64,000 bases of DNA from JASHVB01 sp963762885. GTDB lineage: Bacteria > Pseudomonadota > Alphaproteobacteria > Acetobacterales > Acetobacteraceae. The first letter of the stretch is position 1. Each line of letters starts with the position of its first letter. Location: assembly GCA_963762885.1 (NCBI GenBank), contig CAVXNH010000098.1:69218-133217 (forward strand), written 5' to 3'. A program made the position numbers and the translations under genes. A model generated the notes under the pieces. The model made no database searches, was not told the DNA's origin, and was given only the letters and a program-made list of their open reading frames with translations. Positions 46,509-56,823 of this stretch are shown here, in pieces.

Positions 46509-47408
46509 TCATGCACCGTCTTGGAGATAGGTCGCGCTACTGTCATCCGGCATCGCATGCGCGTAACGGCTGGTCGTCTCTAGGCTGGCGTGCCCCACCG
46601 TATCGCGAACCACGTGAACGGGTGCGCCGTGGCGCAGCGCATGGCTCACATGGGCGTGGCGCAGATAGTGTGTCGATATCGCGTCAGACAGGCCAGCGCA
46701 GGTAGCAGCAGCCTTGACAACGCGGTGCACGCTACTGCGGTCCATGGTTCCACCCTCCGCGGACTCGAACACTGCATCGTCGGGACCCGCATTGCCGCGA
46801 AGGCTGATCAGATCGCGGTAGACGTTAGGAGGCAGCAGCACGGCGCGTGTCTTCCCGCCCTTTCCAAATACGGTGATCTGTCCAGTCTCACCGCGCGCGA
46901 CCACGTTGCGCCAGCACAGCGCCGCGACTTCCGACACGCGCAGGCCGGCATAGTAAGTCAGCCGCAGCAACGTGCGGTCACGTGCCGACTGTGCTCCATC
47001 GATCAATCGCACCACGTCCGCCTCAGTCATGATCCGCTCGGCCAAGGTGTCTTCCACCCGTGGCAGTGTCAGTGCGCCTCCAACGTCGAAGGGGATGTAG
47101 CCTAGCCGCAGTGCGAGCGTCAGCAGCGACTTCACGGCTGCCAGCTTGCGATGTTGGGTGGCAGTCGCAAGGTGTTCCGGCGAGGACGCAGGGCGTGCCA
47201 GAGACGCTGCATAGGCTTGCAGATCGGGATAGGTGATATGGCGCAGCGGCTTTCCAACAAAGGCCAGCATGGCAGCCGCGTCCGCTGCGTAGGCAGCGCG
47301 CGTGTGTTCGCTGCGATGCTTGGCAAGCCAGATCGCAATCATCTGCGCATCAGACGACGCTTGCGCAAGGATCGGGGTGTAGGTCGGAAGTGCTGGGGTG
47401 TTTTCCAT
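46509..47408 (-). CDS. Tyrosine recombinase / phage-type integrase
   Basis: A 299-residue XerC/D-like recombinase from ATG 47408 (MENTPALPTYTPILA); starts up to 19 codons upstream remain possible. N-terminal SAM-like core-binding domain (IWLAKHRSEHTRAAYAADAA), then catalytic residues: Arg in YAGLRVSEVAALCW, Lys in GKGGKTRAVLLP, His-x-x-Arg in STHYLRHAHVSHALRH, His in DTVGHASLETT and Tyr in SRYAHAM. All catalytic residues are present, so it is likely active. It would integrate or excise the element; no clear att repeats were found by eye. Confidence 0.92.
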   Translation of the reverse strand: MENTPALPTYTPILAQASSDAQMIAIWLAKHRSEHTRAAYAADAAAMLAFVGKPLRHITYPDLQAYAASLARPASSPEHLATATQHRKLAAVKSLLTLALRLGYIPFDVGGALTLPRVEDTLAERIMTEADVVRLIDGAQSARDRTLLRLTYYAGLRVSEVAALCWRNVVARGETGQITVFGKGGKTRAVLLPPNVYRDLISLRGNAGPDDAVFESAEGGTMDRSSVHRVVKAAATCAGLSDAISTHYLRHAHVSHALRHGAPVHVVRDTVGHASLETTSRYAHAMPDDSSATYLQDGA

Positions 47409-47465
47409 GAGTGCAACATAACCTGAGTTCTGGTGCATTGGCAAGTAACAAACGACGAGTTTCAT

Positions 47466-48885
47466 TCATTGGACTCTTTCAGCGCAGTAGAATCTTTCAA
47501 GTCTACTTCAGAGTCGGATATTTTGATTGAACAGGGTGTGCGGAGGATCAGTCACACGCGCCCGTTCGATTCGAAATGGGGGCGTTCCCGCTGAACGACG
47601 CTGTGCTGGCAGGGTTGGCGAGGTGGTGGCGTCCGGCGGATCGACGCCGGGGCGTGCCGGACGTGGGGGCGACGGTGGCGGGGTGTCTGTGACGTGGCGA
47701 GGAGTTTAGCAAAATTCGGACCCCGATCACGCTGGCGCGGCGCAAATCGATGTCCTTGGTCTGCCTCCTGCCGACGTCGTCAACGGTGCTGGTCGGAGGG
47801 AGCGGGGGTCATCCTGGCAGCGGGAAGCCTCCGGACGTGGTCTGCGATCGTTTTAGGCGAGGATCAGCCGGCGAATGGTGGGCAAGCGCGGCCTGGGGTG
47901 CCTGTTGCATGAGAGGCCGCGCCACCGTCCTCCTGGTGTGCAGATCGGCGGTGCCGTGCTGGGTGGGGTGGCGCGGCGGGGGGGCTGTCCTGTGCTGACG
48001 TCGGGGTGACGCGTGGTGCTGCGCCACCGTTCCGCCGCGTCAGGTGCTGGCGTCCAGCAGGATCGGCGCGGCGACGTGGCGCTGGTTTTCGCGTCTCGCG
48101 TATCTCGATCTATGGGACTCCGTCACAGTTGATCAAAATATGTGCAAATGATGAAATGTAAGGCAATGCAATTTTCGGACTTCGGCTCCGGCGCGGCGGA
48201 TCGGCTCGGCGACGTCGGCATGCTTGCTGGTGCTGACGTTCGCGTTCGGACCGCAAGGGCTGGCGGAGAGCGGTCCAAATCGATGCCTGCGATATATGCC
48301 GTCCGTAGCTACGGTTTTCGTTCGTTGCTATGTTGATGTCCATCTGACCGGTCCGTAAGCCGTTGATTTTGCTTCCTGTCACAACGGTCACATTCTAATT
48401 AGACCGCTTGTTCCAAGAATCTGCTGTCTAGAACTACCACGGAACAGAATAACAAGAGTCACAACCTTTTTAGAGAGCTAGGAGAATAGGAGTATGTGTC
48501 TCTCCTGGGGCCTCCCCCACCGCTAGGACCAATGGCCATGACCACCGGTCACCCCACCCGCAAGACACACACCCCGCCGCCGCCAGGATTTACCTGAAAA
48601 GGCTGTGACTTCTTGTTATTCTGTTCCGTTGCAGTCCCAGACTGCAACTTTTCGGAACAACGTCGTCACACACGCCAGATCGGCTTGTTACGTCGTGACG
48701 CAGGACCACCAGGACGACCTGGAGGAGCGGACGTCCATGACGACCAGGGCGGCCTGGGGGAGCGGACGTCCATGACGACCAGGGCGACCAGGGCGACCGG
48801 GAGGAGCCGGGAGGAGCCGGGAGGAGCGAGGAGCGGGGAGGAGCGGACGTCCATCATGACCTGGAGGAGCAGACGTCCATGACCG
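47466..48885. other. 1.4-kb non-coding region between integrase and primase genes
   Basis: No frame resembles a protein; GC-rich low-complexity stretches alternate with AT-rich parts near 48120-48500. It includes a long-spaced inverted repeat and tandem GAGCGGACGTCCATGA units, listed separately. Its position beside replication and integration genes makes it a candidate regulatory or replication-origin region. Confidence 0.6.
48440..48628. repeat. Inverted repeat with 23/24-bp arms, 142-bp spacer
   Basis: Left arm CGGAACAGAATAACAAGAGT plus CAC; the right arm is its reverse complement with one extra base (GTGACTTCTTGTTATTCTGT plus TCCG). Such arms could form a long stem in RNA or mark ends of a small mobile unit; no transposase lies between them. 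Confidence 0.8.
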
Positions 48886-48890
48886 TCACG
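48721..48890. repeat. Four copies of GAGCGGACGTCCATGA with GGAGCC tandem tract
   Basis: Copies begin near 48724, 48760, 48841 and 48867 (the last reads GAGCAGACGTCCATGA), with irregular spacers; between copies two and three is a short GGAGCCG-GAGGAGCCGG tandem tract. Each copy contains the palindrome GGACGTCC. The array abuts the 3' end of the primase-helicase gene. Iteron-like by appearance. Confidence 0.7.
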
Positions 48891-51800
48891 AACCAGTAGG
48901 AGGCCCCAAAACCGCCTTGTCGTCCTCCTGGACTGAGACACTGAACGTCAGCCCCTTCCGGGTCGTGATGCTGGCGCGGATGGCGTTCAGGCTCGGCAGC
49001 CTGAAGCATCGCGGCTTGGGGTCCACGCTGAACTGACCGTTGGGGTTGACTGTCTGGACGAGGACAGGGTCCGCCAGGAGCCAGTCCTGCGCCAGAGCGT
49101 GGAACAGCTTGCCGTCGCCTATCTTCGTCCGCCCCTTCGGCGTCGACTTCAGGAATTGGTTGTAGAACCAGCGCAGATCGCTTCGGGGGATGCGATTCAC
49201 TTCGTCGTCATACAGTTCTATCGGATGCACCCCCTCCTCGGTGTAGCTCCCCTCGGAGCACCTGCCCTCCTCCGCCAACTGGTAGAAGAACTTGTCCCAG
49301 ATCGGCATGCTCTCCTCACCTTGCCCTGTGAGCCAGGGCGTGATGGGAGGCTTACGGAGGCTGTTCCATGTCAGCCCCACGGCAGCCGGGTCCCAGTGCA
49401 GCAGTTCGTCTACCATCGCCTCCAAGCCGCCATTATCCATCTGCTCCTGCACCGCCGCGAAGTAATCGACGTCCTGACGTCGACCATCGCCACACTGAAG
49501 AACGAAGAATTGACGCTCCCCCTCCAGGTCAGCCGGCACCACCCAATCCTCGTTGCTGATGAAAACGAAGCGCAAGTAACTGGACACTGGCACGCTATCG
49601 AGCCCCTTCAAGGTCACGAGCATTTCGTCAGACGTGATGGCGTCCTTAACCTTTCCCTGTGCCGCCGTATCACCGGCCCAGAATGCCTCCTCCAAAACCA
49701 TCAGGAGGAGTCCGAATTGGTGTCCATTGAAACCGTTGGTAAGAGCATCCCGGTCAGACACCTTCAAGGCGTGGTTCTTCAGGGCTTTTCTCAGCCAATC
49801 GAACAGAAAGCTTTTGCCGACCCCCTTCTTGCCTATGATGACAACAGCGCTACCCTGCTTCTTTCCAGGGTGCTGAAACATTTGAGCCTGCCACGTCATG
49901 AACCAATTGAAGTTGGCGACGTTGCCCATGCAGATATTGTCCAGGACATGCCCGCGCAGGAGGGACCAGTCACCCTTGCGACCCGCGACCGGTAGCCCTT
50001 TCCATAAGTTGTAGTGATTGGCAGGACAGCCGGACGGTTCAAACACCACCTTGTCATATTCGCGACCTTCGGGCCATTCCACCCATACATCGTGGGTCTG
50101 CTTCATCTTTCGGTTGCCAGCCGCGTCGACCACAGGAACTTTGTGTTTGCGCATCTTATAGGCGAAAGAGTCGCGTTCCATGAAAACCGGTGATTCACCC
50201 GGCTCCGGCTCAATCAGGACTCGCACCTTCGCTCCCATCGTCACGATCGCATGGCGCTTGTTCCACCTCGCCAACTCTGCCCTGACTTCATCGTCATATG
50301 CATCATCGCCGCCAGCTTCGTCCGCCTTGGCCTTTCCAGCCTTTATCTCCTTGTCCAGCGTCGGCTTCGTCACCCCGCTGCGCTGCGACAGCATGTTGCG
50401 CAACGTCTCGACTTCGGTCGCGGTGAAGCCGGACATGCCGACGTTGCGAGCGATTTCCGCAGCGGCGTCCGTGTCGCCCTTCTCGATAGCATTGATAGCT
50501 CGCTTCGCCTCGCCGACATTCTTGTATGCGCGGTAGTCCGGAGTTTGTTCACCTTCTTCGGACTCGGCTGCCTTCTCTTCCTCTTCGTCCTCGACCGTCT
50601 CCGGCACCCACCTCTTCAACTCCGTCGCGTCCGTGATCCCCACCCGCTCACAGATCAAGTCCGTGAAGTCGACCCGATCCAACTGAGAGCACGAGTCATG
50701 CCGGCACATAGCCGTCGCCTGCCCAGTCTCACTCTCAGTCGCATTGACACAAAAGAACGCCTTGTCGTTTTCGTTCCCAGCGTCCGAGTGTGCATCGTCA
50801 TTCGGGCATCGATGCGTCCGCCCGGCCCCGCTATTGCGGGAACCACGGTCGCCATCCGGGTCCATCTCCAGCAGGAAAGTCTCGATGTCGAAGCGGTCCC
50901 CATACTTCCCGAAGAACCAGAGAAGAGACGACGTCTTATATTGCTTGTTGTTCCCAGCCATCTCTCCGGCAGCTTGTGAGAACGCGTTCTGCGCTCCCTT
51001 CCGCAGTTCCTCCTGCGTCACCCGCTCGACCGTCTCGATGTCCAGCGGCTTGCCAGCGATCACCTCGATGCGCCACTCCTTCGCATCCTTGGGGTGCCTG
51101 GGCGTGTAGAACAGCCGCGACGGATCAGTGCACGCCCGATCGAAATAGGCTCCCAGCAACTTCGAAGCCCCAGCGTAACGCTCTTTCCACTCCTGGACGA
51201 CCTGTGCCTGGGTGCCCTTCCGCTCCATGATCGTGAAGCGTTCCTTCAAAAGGAACACCACGCGGAACTTCGGCATGGGCTTATGCTTGATGAACATCTG
51301 CACACCGTCCGAGGTGTGCTTCAACTCCATCAGTTCAGCACCTTCCAGGATATACGGACGATACCGCTTCACCTCGGTCAGGTAGGAGACAACTTGATCG
51401 ACGTCGGGGTTCTCTTCACCACCCAACCACTTGACCACTGCATCCTTCTTGATCGAAGTGATCGGCTTCAAGTGCGAGTGCGTGGTGTAGATCACCGCGA
51501 ACAGCCCGAGTTCCTGCACCCGCGCCCGTATCTCTTCCAGGTTCTCGCCTGTATCCAGGTCGAGCACCAGGAGGTCCAGGTGCGGTATGGCGTTCGACCG
51601 CCGCTCGCCGTCGATCACGCCACCTTGCAGGAAGCAGTTTCCATCCTTCTCGCCTGGGGTGTGACGAGTCAATACAGCCAGCAACCCATGCACGGTTGTC
51701 TTCCACGACTTCCACCGTCCCGGCATCGTCTTGGAGCCAGCCGGGCTCATCCCCAACTCGATCTCCCGCGCCAGGAGGGCCGGGTCGATGTCGCCATATA

Positions 51801-51955
51801 CCCAGGCATCTTGGGCCTTGGTGGGCTCCACGATCGCCTGGGGTGGCTCCAGGGCTGCCTGGACATCCTCGATCGTGTAGACCCTGTCCGGATGCTCCTC
51901 AACGAGCGACCAGCCACCTACGCCAGTTAAGGGACACTCTGCTCCGTCCGCATAC
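48886..51955 (-). CDS. Primase-helicase (DUF5906-like), 5' end lost at junction
   Basis: A large replication protein of phage/plasmid-satellite type, about 1020 codons remaining. The N-terminal primase-like part has HLDLLVLDLDTGENLEEIRA and LGLFAVIYTTHSHLKPI. A Cys/His region follows (HRCPNDDAHSDAG, FFCVNA, AMCRHDSC). The C-terminal helicase part has Walker A VVIIGKKGVGKSFLFDWLRK at about 49810, LTNGFNGHQFGLLLMVLEEA (Walker B) and FISNEDWVVPADLEGERQFF, typical of DUF5906 ATPases. The frame continues beyond 51955, but there it is antisense to an unrelated TPR gene, so the real N-terminus and start are missing. Codon use is less GC-biased than the flanks. Confidence 0.85.
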
Positions 51956-51956
51956 T

Positions 51957-52400
51957 CTATAGTGCGGTCTCGGTTCTCGCCGAGGCGCAACTCGCTGTGG
52001 GAGAGACGGCCGAAGGCTGAGGCTTCGGCTCGGGAGGCGATCAGACCGCGCGGGCGGGCGGATGCGCCTATTACGAGGCCCATGGTCTCCTGTCGCTCGC
52101 CGAGGTTCTGCTCGCCGCCAAAGAACCGCGCTTGAAAGAGGAGATCGGGACCGCGCTCGATCGCGCAGCGGCGCTCGTCGAGAAGACCGAGGGCCGTTCG
52201 TCGCGCCGCGGGTCGCCGAATTGCGTGGCGGCCTCGCGGCGGCCGAGGGCGACCGCAAGAGAGCCGATCGGGTCTCGAGCCAAGCGCTCGATCTGTATCG
52301 CGCGATCGGCGCGACGGGCCACGCCGCCCGCCTGGCGCGCGCCCTCGCAAAGGAAGCGCCGGACCTGCCGGCCGCAGTTGGCTCGCGCCGCAAGGGCTGA
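51957..52400 (+). pseudogene. C-terminal fragment of TPR/cyclase-type ATPase protein, frameshifted
   Basis: The joined frames read LAEAQLAVGETAEG, then AYYEAHGLLSLAEVLLAAKE and IGTALDRAAALVEKTEG, then APRVAELRGGLAAAEGDRKR and YRAIGATGHAARLARALAKE to a TGA. This is the tail of a tetratricopeptide region as in large adenylate-cyclase/ATPase regulators. Frame changes are near 52015 and 52195. The 5' part is missing at the junction with the primase-helicase gene. Confidence 0.6.
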
Positions 52401-52664
52401 TCGTTTGCAAGCATCGCAGGGGCGGGGAATCGCCTGTGCGGGAAACAGCTTCGGCTGACGCGTTGGAAGCATCTTTCACGAACGGTCGCTTCTTGGCGCA
52501 ATGTCCCCGTTGAGCGAAGGGGCGCTCTATCGCGCATCTTTCCCGTTGCCGCGACCGAAGAAGACGATCGGCGGCGGAGCCAGGCTCGTCACGGCGTTCC
52601 GCGGTGGAAGCGTCGTCGAAGCGCAACTCGCGGCGAGCATTCGCGGCGCCTCGCAGCGTGCGGG

Positions 52665-53290
52665 TCAGATCTCAACTTGCTCAGAAAGACTTAGAGCGTC
52701 GTCGACCTCGATACCGAGATAACGGACGGTACTTTCGATTTTCGAGTGTCCGAGAAGTAGCTGAACCGCTCTCAGATTTCCAGTTTTGCGATAGATCTGC
52801 GCTGCTTTCGTGCGCCGCATCGAGTGTGTGCCATACGCGCTGCTTTCCATCCCAGCGCCCTCGATCCAGCCATGCACGATGCGCGCGTATTGACGCGCCG
52901 TGAGGTGAGGCTGGTTGTGGACGCGGCTGGGAAAGACCTAGGGGCCTCGATCCTTCTGTCGCGCCTTCAACCACTCCTGCAGCGAAACCCGCGTCTGCTC
53001 CATGATCTCGAACTGAACGGGCCGGCCGGTTTTGTGTGGATGACCGTCGCTCGCTCTTTGACATGGCCGCCTGCCGCGATGTCATCGACCCGAAGGCTGA
53101 CGAGATCGCAGCCGCGAGCTCGCTGTCGATTGCAAGGTTGAACAGCGCGAGGTCGCGCTTCCGGTTCGCAATCTGAAGTCGAACTCGAATAGCCCAGACC
53201 TCTTTCGGCCGAAGCGGACGCTTCTGGCCAACGAGACGTCCTTTGTTCCAGGCGACGCGAGACGCGTTAGCTGTCGAACGCAGTGGACAT
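52665..53290 (-). pseudogene. Short tyrosine recombinase (integrase), several frameshifts
   Basis: About 208 residues when frames are joined: WNKGRLVGQKRPLRPKEVWA, NRKRDLALFNLAID, LVSLRVDDIAAGGHVKERAT, QFEIMEQTRVSLQEWLKA, then the intact end SAYGTHSMRRTKAAQIYRKT, LRAVQLLLGHSKIESTVRYL. Catalytic Arg in HSMRRTK, His in LLGHSK and Tyr in VRYLG are present. Breaks lie near 53268, 53125, 53030 and 52940. It belongs to the plasmid/island integrase group common in Rhizobiales and Sphingomonads. Whether it is decayed or mis-sequenced cannot be told. Confidence 0.75.
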
Positions 53291-53329
53291 GGTCGTCTCC
53301 ACGCCCGACCGCTCCCCCGCAGCGCCTGC

Positions 53330-53375
53330 GTTCAGCAGGCCGTCCATCTTACCGCATTTGGACGGACTGCTGAAC
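53330..53375. repeat. 17-bp inverted arms GTTCAGCAG..., 12-bp spacer, beside integrase
   Basis: GTTCAGCAGGCCGTCCA and TGGACGGACTGCTGAAC (one mismatch) flank TCTTACCGCATT. It sits 40 bp upstream of the short integrase's start, with the arm/spacer geometry of a tyrosine-recombinase core site or an autoregulatory operator. No T-tract. Confidence 0.7.
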
Positions 53376-53775
53376 AGCGGACTGAGGCTGATTCTTGGTA
53401 GCGCCACGAGGTGTTGCTCCTAAAAGCATTTCAACAGGTGCCGACTCGATTTGGTGAGCAAAAACCCGGGGCCAAGAAACTGGGTGAAGTGACACTGCGG
53501 ACCTAGAGAGGCCGCGGCCCTGAACGCGTCAATTGGGCGGACGGCGGGCGTTGGTTGAAAGGCGAGATTGGGCGAAGCTGCGGGCGTTCCTTTCCGCGCC
53601 CGAACTGGCGGTCGCCGCCCGGAGCTGCCCTTGCGGTCTCTCGTCATGAGAGGCGACAACGCTCAAGTCCCGGCTGACAGCAACGGAATGTCTTTTCGGG
53701 CAGGATCTGGCCGAGCCGCCAATGAGGCTCGGCGTTAGCCACACTCCCACTGGCGCCCGCACCCCTTCACGACGG

Positions 53776-54512
53776 TCAGTAGACTTGGGCGGTCGGCCTG
53801 ACAAAATCTCGTTGATGTCGACGTCGTCCGGCTGGCTCATGGCGAATGCGACTGCGCGGGCAAAGGAGTCCGCCGGAATGGCGGCCTCGTAGCTCTTCTG
53901 CATGCCGGCGGCGACCGTCGGGTCGGTGATCGTCTGGGTCAGTTCGGTTGCGACCGCGCCGGGAGAGATGATGGTGGTGCGGATGTTGTAGGGCTTCACC
54001 TCCTGCCGCAGCCCTTCCGAAATCACGCGCACCGCGTGCTTGGTCGCCGCGTAGACCGCCCCGCCGCGGCCGACCTTGTGACCGGCGACGGACGCGACGT
54101 TGATGATGTGGCCGCTCTTCTGCTCCGCCATGCGCGGCAGAGCGGCGGCGATCCCGTAAAGCACGCCCTTGATATTGACGTCGATCATTCGCTCCCACTC
54201 GTCCACGTGCAATCGCTCGAGGAACGAGCTTGGCATCAGGCCGGCGTTGTTGATGAGGACGTCGATGCGGCCGTGCAACTCGACCGCGCGGTCGACGAGG
54301 CGCTGGACCTCCTCGCGCTTGACGACGTCCGTCTGCACCACGGCGTTCGGGGCGAGCGACAATTCCTTCGCCAGCGCCTCAAGGCGATCGAGCCTGCGCG
54401 CGCCGAGGACGAGCCTTGCGCCGCTCCGGGCGAGCAGACGCGCGGCCGCTTCGCCGAGGCCGCTGCTCGCGCCGGTGATGACGACGATCTTGTTTTCGAT
54501 GCCTTGTGTCAT
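53776..54512 (-). CDS. Short-chain dehydrogenase/reductase (one-base deletion near its end)
   Basis: A roughly 245-residue SDR: cofactor loop KIVVITGASSGLGEAAARLL, DVLINNAGLMPSSFLERLHV, catalytic Ser in HIINVASVAGHKVG and Tyr/Lys in YAATKHAVRVISEGLRQEV. The frame passes its natural end; restoring one T near 53798 gives VDINEILFRPTAQVY and a TGA at 53776, the common SDR ending. AGGAG precedes the ATG at 54512. It is the last gene of the LysR-linked operon; substrate unknown. Confidence 0.9.
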
Positions 54513-55724
54513 GAGGATTCTCCTTTGAGGTGGGGGCGACCGAGAGCCCGGCGGCGATCGGGACGGCGCAGGCCGAAAGCGCGGCGCCGATGACGAAAAC
54601 AGAGCCGAGGCCCGCCTTCGAGGCGACGAAGCCGAGAGCGGGAACGAGGATGCCGAGCGCGAGATCGAGGAACGCCGTGTAGACGCCGACGGCGAGGCCA
54701 TGCGACCCCGACGGCGCGCGTCGCACCGCCTCGACCGCGAGGCCCGGAAAGACGAGCGAGTAGCCGAAGCCCGTCGCCGCCGCGCCGACGAAGCCGAGCC
54801 AGGCCCACGGCGCGAGCCCGATCATCGCGAGGCCGACCGCCTCGATGAGCGCGAAGATCAGCGCCACCTTCGCCCCGCCGATCCGGTCGGCGAGCGACCC
54901 GAGCCCAGCCGCGCTGCGACGAAGGCGACGGCGAAGAGGGTGAAGGAGAGCCAGGCTGGAGCCCAGCCGCGCTCGGCGAACAGCAGCACCGAGAAGGCCG
55001 TCATGCCGCCGAAGCCGATGCTGGCGAAGGCGAGCCCGAAACCCGGCGCCGCGACAGCCACGGCGACCCGGGCGAGGTCTAGCCGGGCGTGCGCTTTCGG
55101 CGCGACGGGCGCGAGCGGCGCGATGGCGGCGAGCGTCGCGAGCGGAACGAGCGCCGTTGCGAGCGCGATGGCGGCGAAGCCGAATTTATCGAAGAGCGCC
55201 GAGCCGAGCGGCGCTCCCGCCGCGAAGGCCAGGTACATCGCCATGCCGAGCCAGGCCATGACCTTGCCGGTGTGCTTCGGCCCGGCGAGCGCGAGACCCC
55301 AGCTCGGCGCGCCGACGATGACGAAGCTCTCGCCGCCGCCGAGCAGGCCGCGGCCGACGATCAGGATCGCGGCCAAGAGGAGCGGCGTTCCGGCACAGCG
55401 GAGCGACGCCAGATAGACGAGCCCTGCGCCCGCCGCCATGAGAAGGCCCGCGATCACCGCCCGCTTCGCGCCGCGCGCGTCGGAATAGGCGCCGGACCAG
55501 ACGCGCGAGACGAGCGAGGCGGCGAACTGGCTGCCGCCGACGAGGCCGACCGCGAAGGCGCCCAGGCCGAGCCCGTCGTGCACGTGCAGCGGCAGCGCTG
55601 GCAGCGCGACGCCGGTGACGAGGAAGACGACGAACACCGCCGCCATGAGGGGCAGGAGCGCGCTGACGACCGGGCGGGTCCCGTCGTTGCGCTTGGAGGC
55701 GGCGGCCGTCATCCCGGGGCTCAC
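54509..55724 (-). CDS. MFS transporter (two frameshifts)
   Basis: A 12-helix major facilitator of the YfcJ/arabinose-efflux-like group. The start MSPGMTAAASKRNDGTRPVV leads into VSALLPLMAAVFVVFLVTGV; motif A is SGAYSDARGAKRAVIAGLLM. Near 54905 the frame shifts from FVAARLG to LGSLADRIGGAKVALIFALI. Near 54535 a second shift is probable, since the alternative frame ends GRPHLKGESS with a TGA overlapping the SDR ATG by 4 bp. An ATG four codons inside is an alternative start. It probably exports a compound treated by the neighbouring enzymes. Confidence 0.83.
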
Positions 55725-55776
55725 GTTCGCTCGACCGCGTAACGCAGCCAGGCGAATTCATCGCGCGCCCAGACTG

Positions 55777-56100
55777 TCATCGGTCGGACTCCTCGAAGAC
55801 CTTCCGCGCGATCTGGAGCGCGGTCATCGCCGGCGGCCAGCCGGCGTAGAAGGCGAGGTGGGTGATCGCGGCAACGATCTCTTCGCGGGTCACGCCGTTT
55901 TCGAGCGCCCTCTTCAGGTGAAACGGCAGTTCGTTCGTCCGATAGAGGGAGACCAGGCTCGCCACCGTCACGAGGCTCCGGTCGCGCGGCGAGAGGGCCG
56001 GGTGCTCCCAGACGTCTCTGAACAGCACCTTGTCGGTGATCTCCGCAAGATGAGGCGCGATGTCGCCGAAGGAGTTGCGGGCGTTCGTCGGTTCTTTCAT
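55777..56100 (-). CDS. Carboxymuconolactone decarboxylase family protein
   Basis: A 107-residue AhpD/CMD-fold protein: HPALSPRDRSLVTVASLVSL and ENGVTREEIVAAITHLAFYA followed by GWPPAMTALQIARKVFEES. The CxxC of AhpD peroxidases is absent, so it is of the CMD-like subgroup. The ATG at 56100 matches the family N-terminus (MKEPTNARNSFGDIAPHL). Between tautomerase and MFS genes in a leftward operon. Confidence 0.9.
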   Translation of the reverse strand: MKEPTNARNSFGDIAPHLAEITDKVLFRDVWEHPALSPRDRSLVTVASLVSLYRTNELPFHLKRALENGVTREEIVAAITHLAFYAGWPPAMTALQIARKVFEESDR

Positions 56101-56183
56101 GGCTCCGGTATCCAAAATCGTGGAATTTCAGCGGGCGCAGTAACCCTCACGTCGGCGTCTTCGCGCTCAAGGCGCCTTGCACT

Positions 56184-56414
56184 TCAGACGGCCTTGTACC
56201 CTGGCTTCTTGTAAAGGTTCTCCGTCTTGCCTGCGATCTCGGGACCGAAGACCTTCTCGTCCCAGTCGCCCGGTTCGACGTCCTCGACGGCCACAGAGAC
56301 GGCCGCCTCGCCGCACTGGGCGGCTTCGACGACGGCTCGGGCCACTGCATCCGCGATCCGTTGCTTCTGCGTCTCCGATCGGCCGGACAGGAGCTTCACA
56401 ACGACATGAGGCAT
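56184..56414 (-). CDS. 4-oxalocrotonate tautomerase family protein
   Basis: A 76-residue tautomerase: MPHVVVKLLSGRSETQKQRI, whose Pro2 becomes the N-terminal catalytic base after Met removal, then ADAVARAVVEAAQCGEAAVS and VEDVEPGDWDEKVFGPEI. It belongs to the small hexameric tautomerases. Fourteen bases separate it from the cupin gene stop, with GGAGACGGAC before the ATG. Likely works on an enol/keto intermediate of the same pathway. Confidence 0.92.
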   Translation of the reverse strand: MPHVVVKLLSGRSETQKQRIADAVARAVVEAAQCGEAAVSVAVEDVEPGDWDEKVFGPEIAGKTENLYKKPGYKAV

Positions 56415-56428
56415 GTCCGTCTCCTCGC

Positions 56429-56823
56429 TCAGGCGCCGTATTGCTTGTCGCTCACCTTCTCGAGCCAGTCGGCGGCCTTGCCGTCTTCCACCTCGTGGAC
56501 GACGATGTGGGTCATCGCGGTCGCCGGTGCGGCGCCGTGCCAGTGCTTCTCGCCCGGCGCGATCCAGACGACGTCTCCGGGACGGATCTCCTGGATCGGC
56601 GCGCCCCAGAGTTGAACCCTGCCGACCCCCGCCGTGACGATCAGCGTCTGCCCGAGCGGGTGCGTGTGCCAGGCTGTGCGGGCGCCGGGTTCGAACGTGA
56701 CGGCCCGCCCTGCACGCGCGCCGGATCGAACGGGTTCATCAGCGGATCGATGCGGACCGTTCCGGTGAACCAGGCGTCCGGCCCCTTGGCCGAGGGCTTC
56801 GAGCCGGCGCGGACGATTTCCAT
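56429..56823 (-). CDS. Cupin domain protein (one frameshift)
   Basis: A cupin of about 131 residues. MEIVRAGSKPSAKGPDAWFT then GTVRIDPLMNPFDPARVQ lies in one frame; near 56712 it passes to GRAVTFEPGARTAWHTHPLG, QTLIVTAGVGRVQLWGAPIQ and IRPGDVVWIAPGEKHWHGAA. Metal ligands His-x-His and later His are present. AGGAG precedes the ATG. First gene of the leftward operon, divergent from lysR; such cupin-tautomerase-CMD sets are often controlled by the adjacent LysR regulator. Confidence 0.88.

Noticed and set aside
47527..48027. Short GC-rich open frames between integrase and primase
   Set aside because: Gly/Arg-rich low-complexity translations on both strands without starts or families.
48721..48890. 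Possible CRISPR array
   Set aside because: Repeat units are irregularly spaced, spacers are not of constant length, repeats are themselves low-complexity, and no cas genes are present.
52071..52626. Extension of the primase-helicase frame to 52626
   Set aside because: Beyond about 51955 the frame is antisense to TPR-type coding sequence and is Arg/Ala low complexity, so it is not part of the protein.
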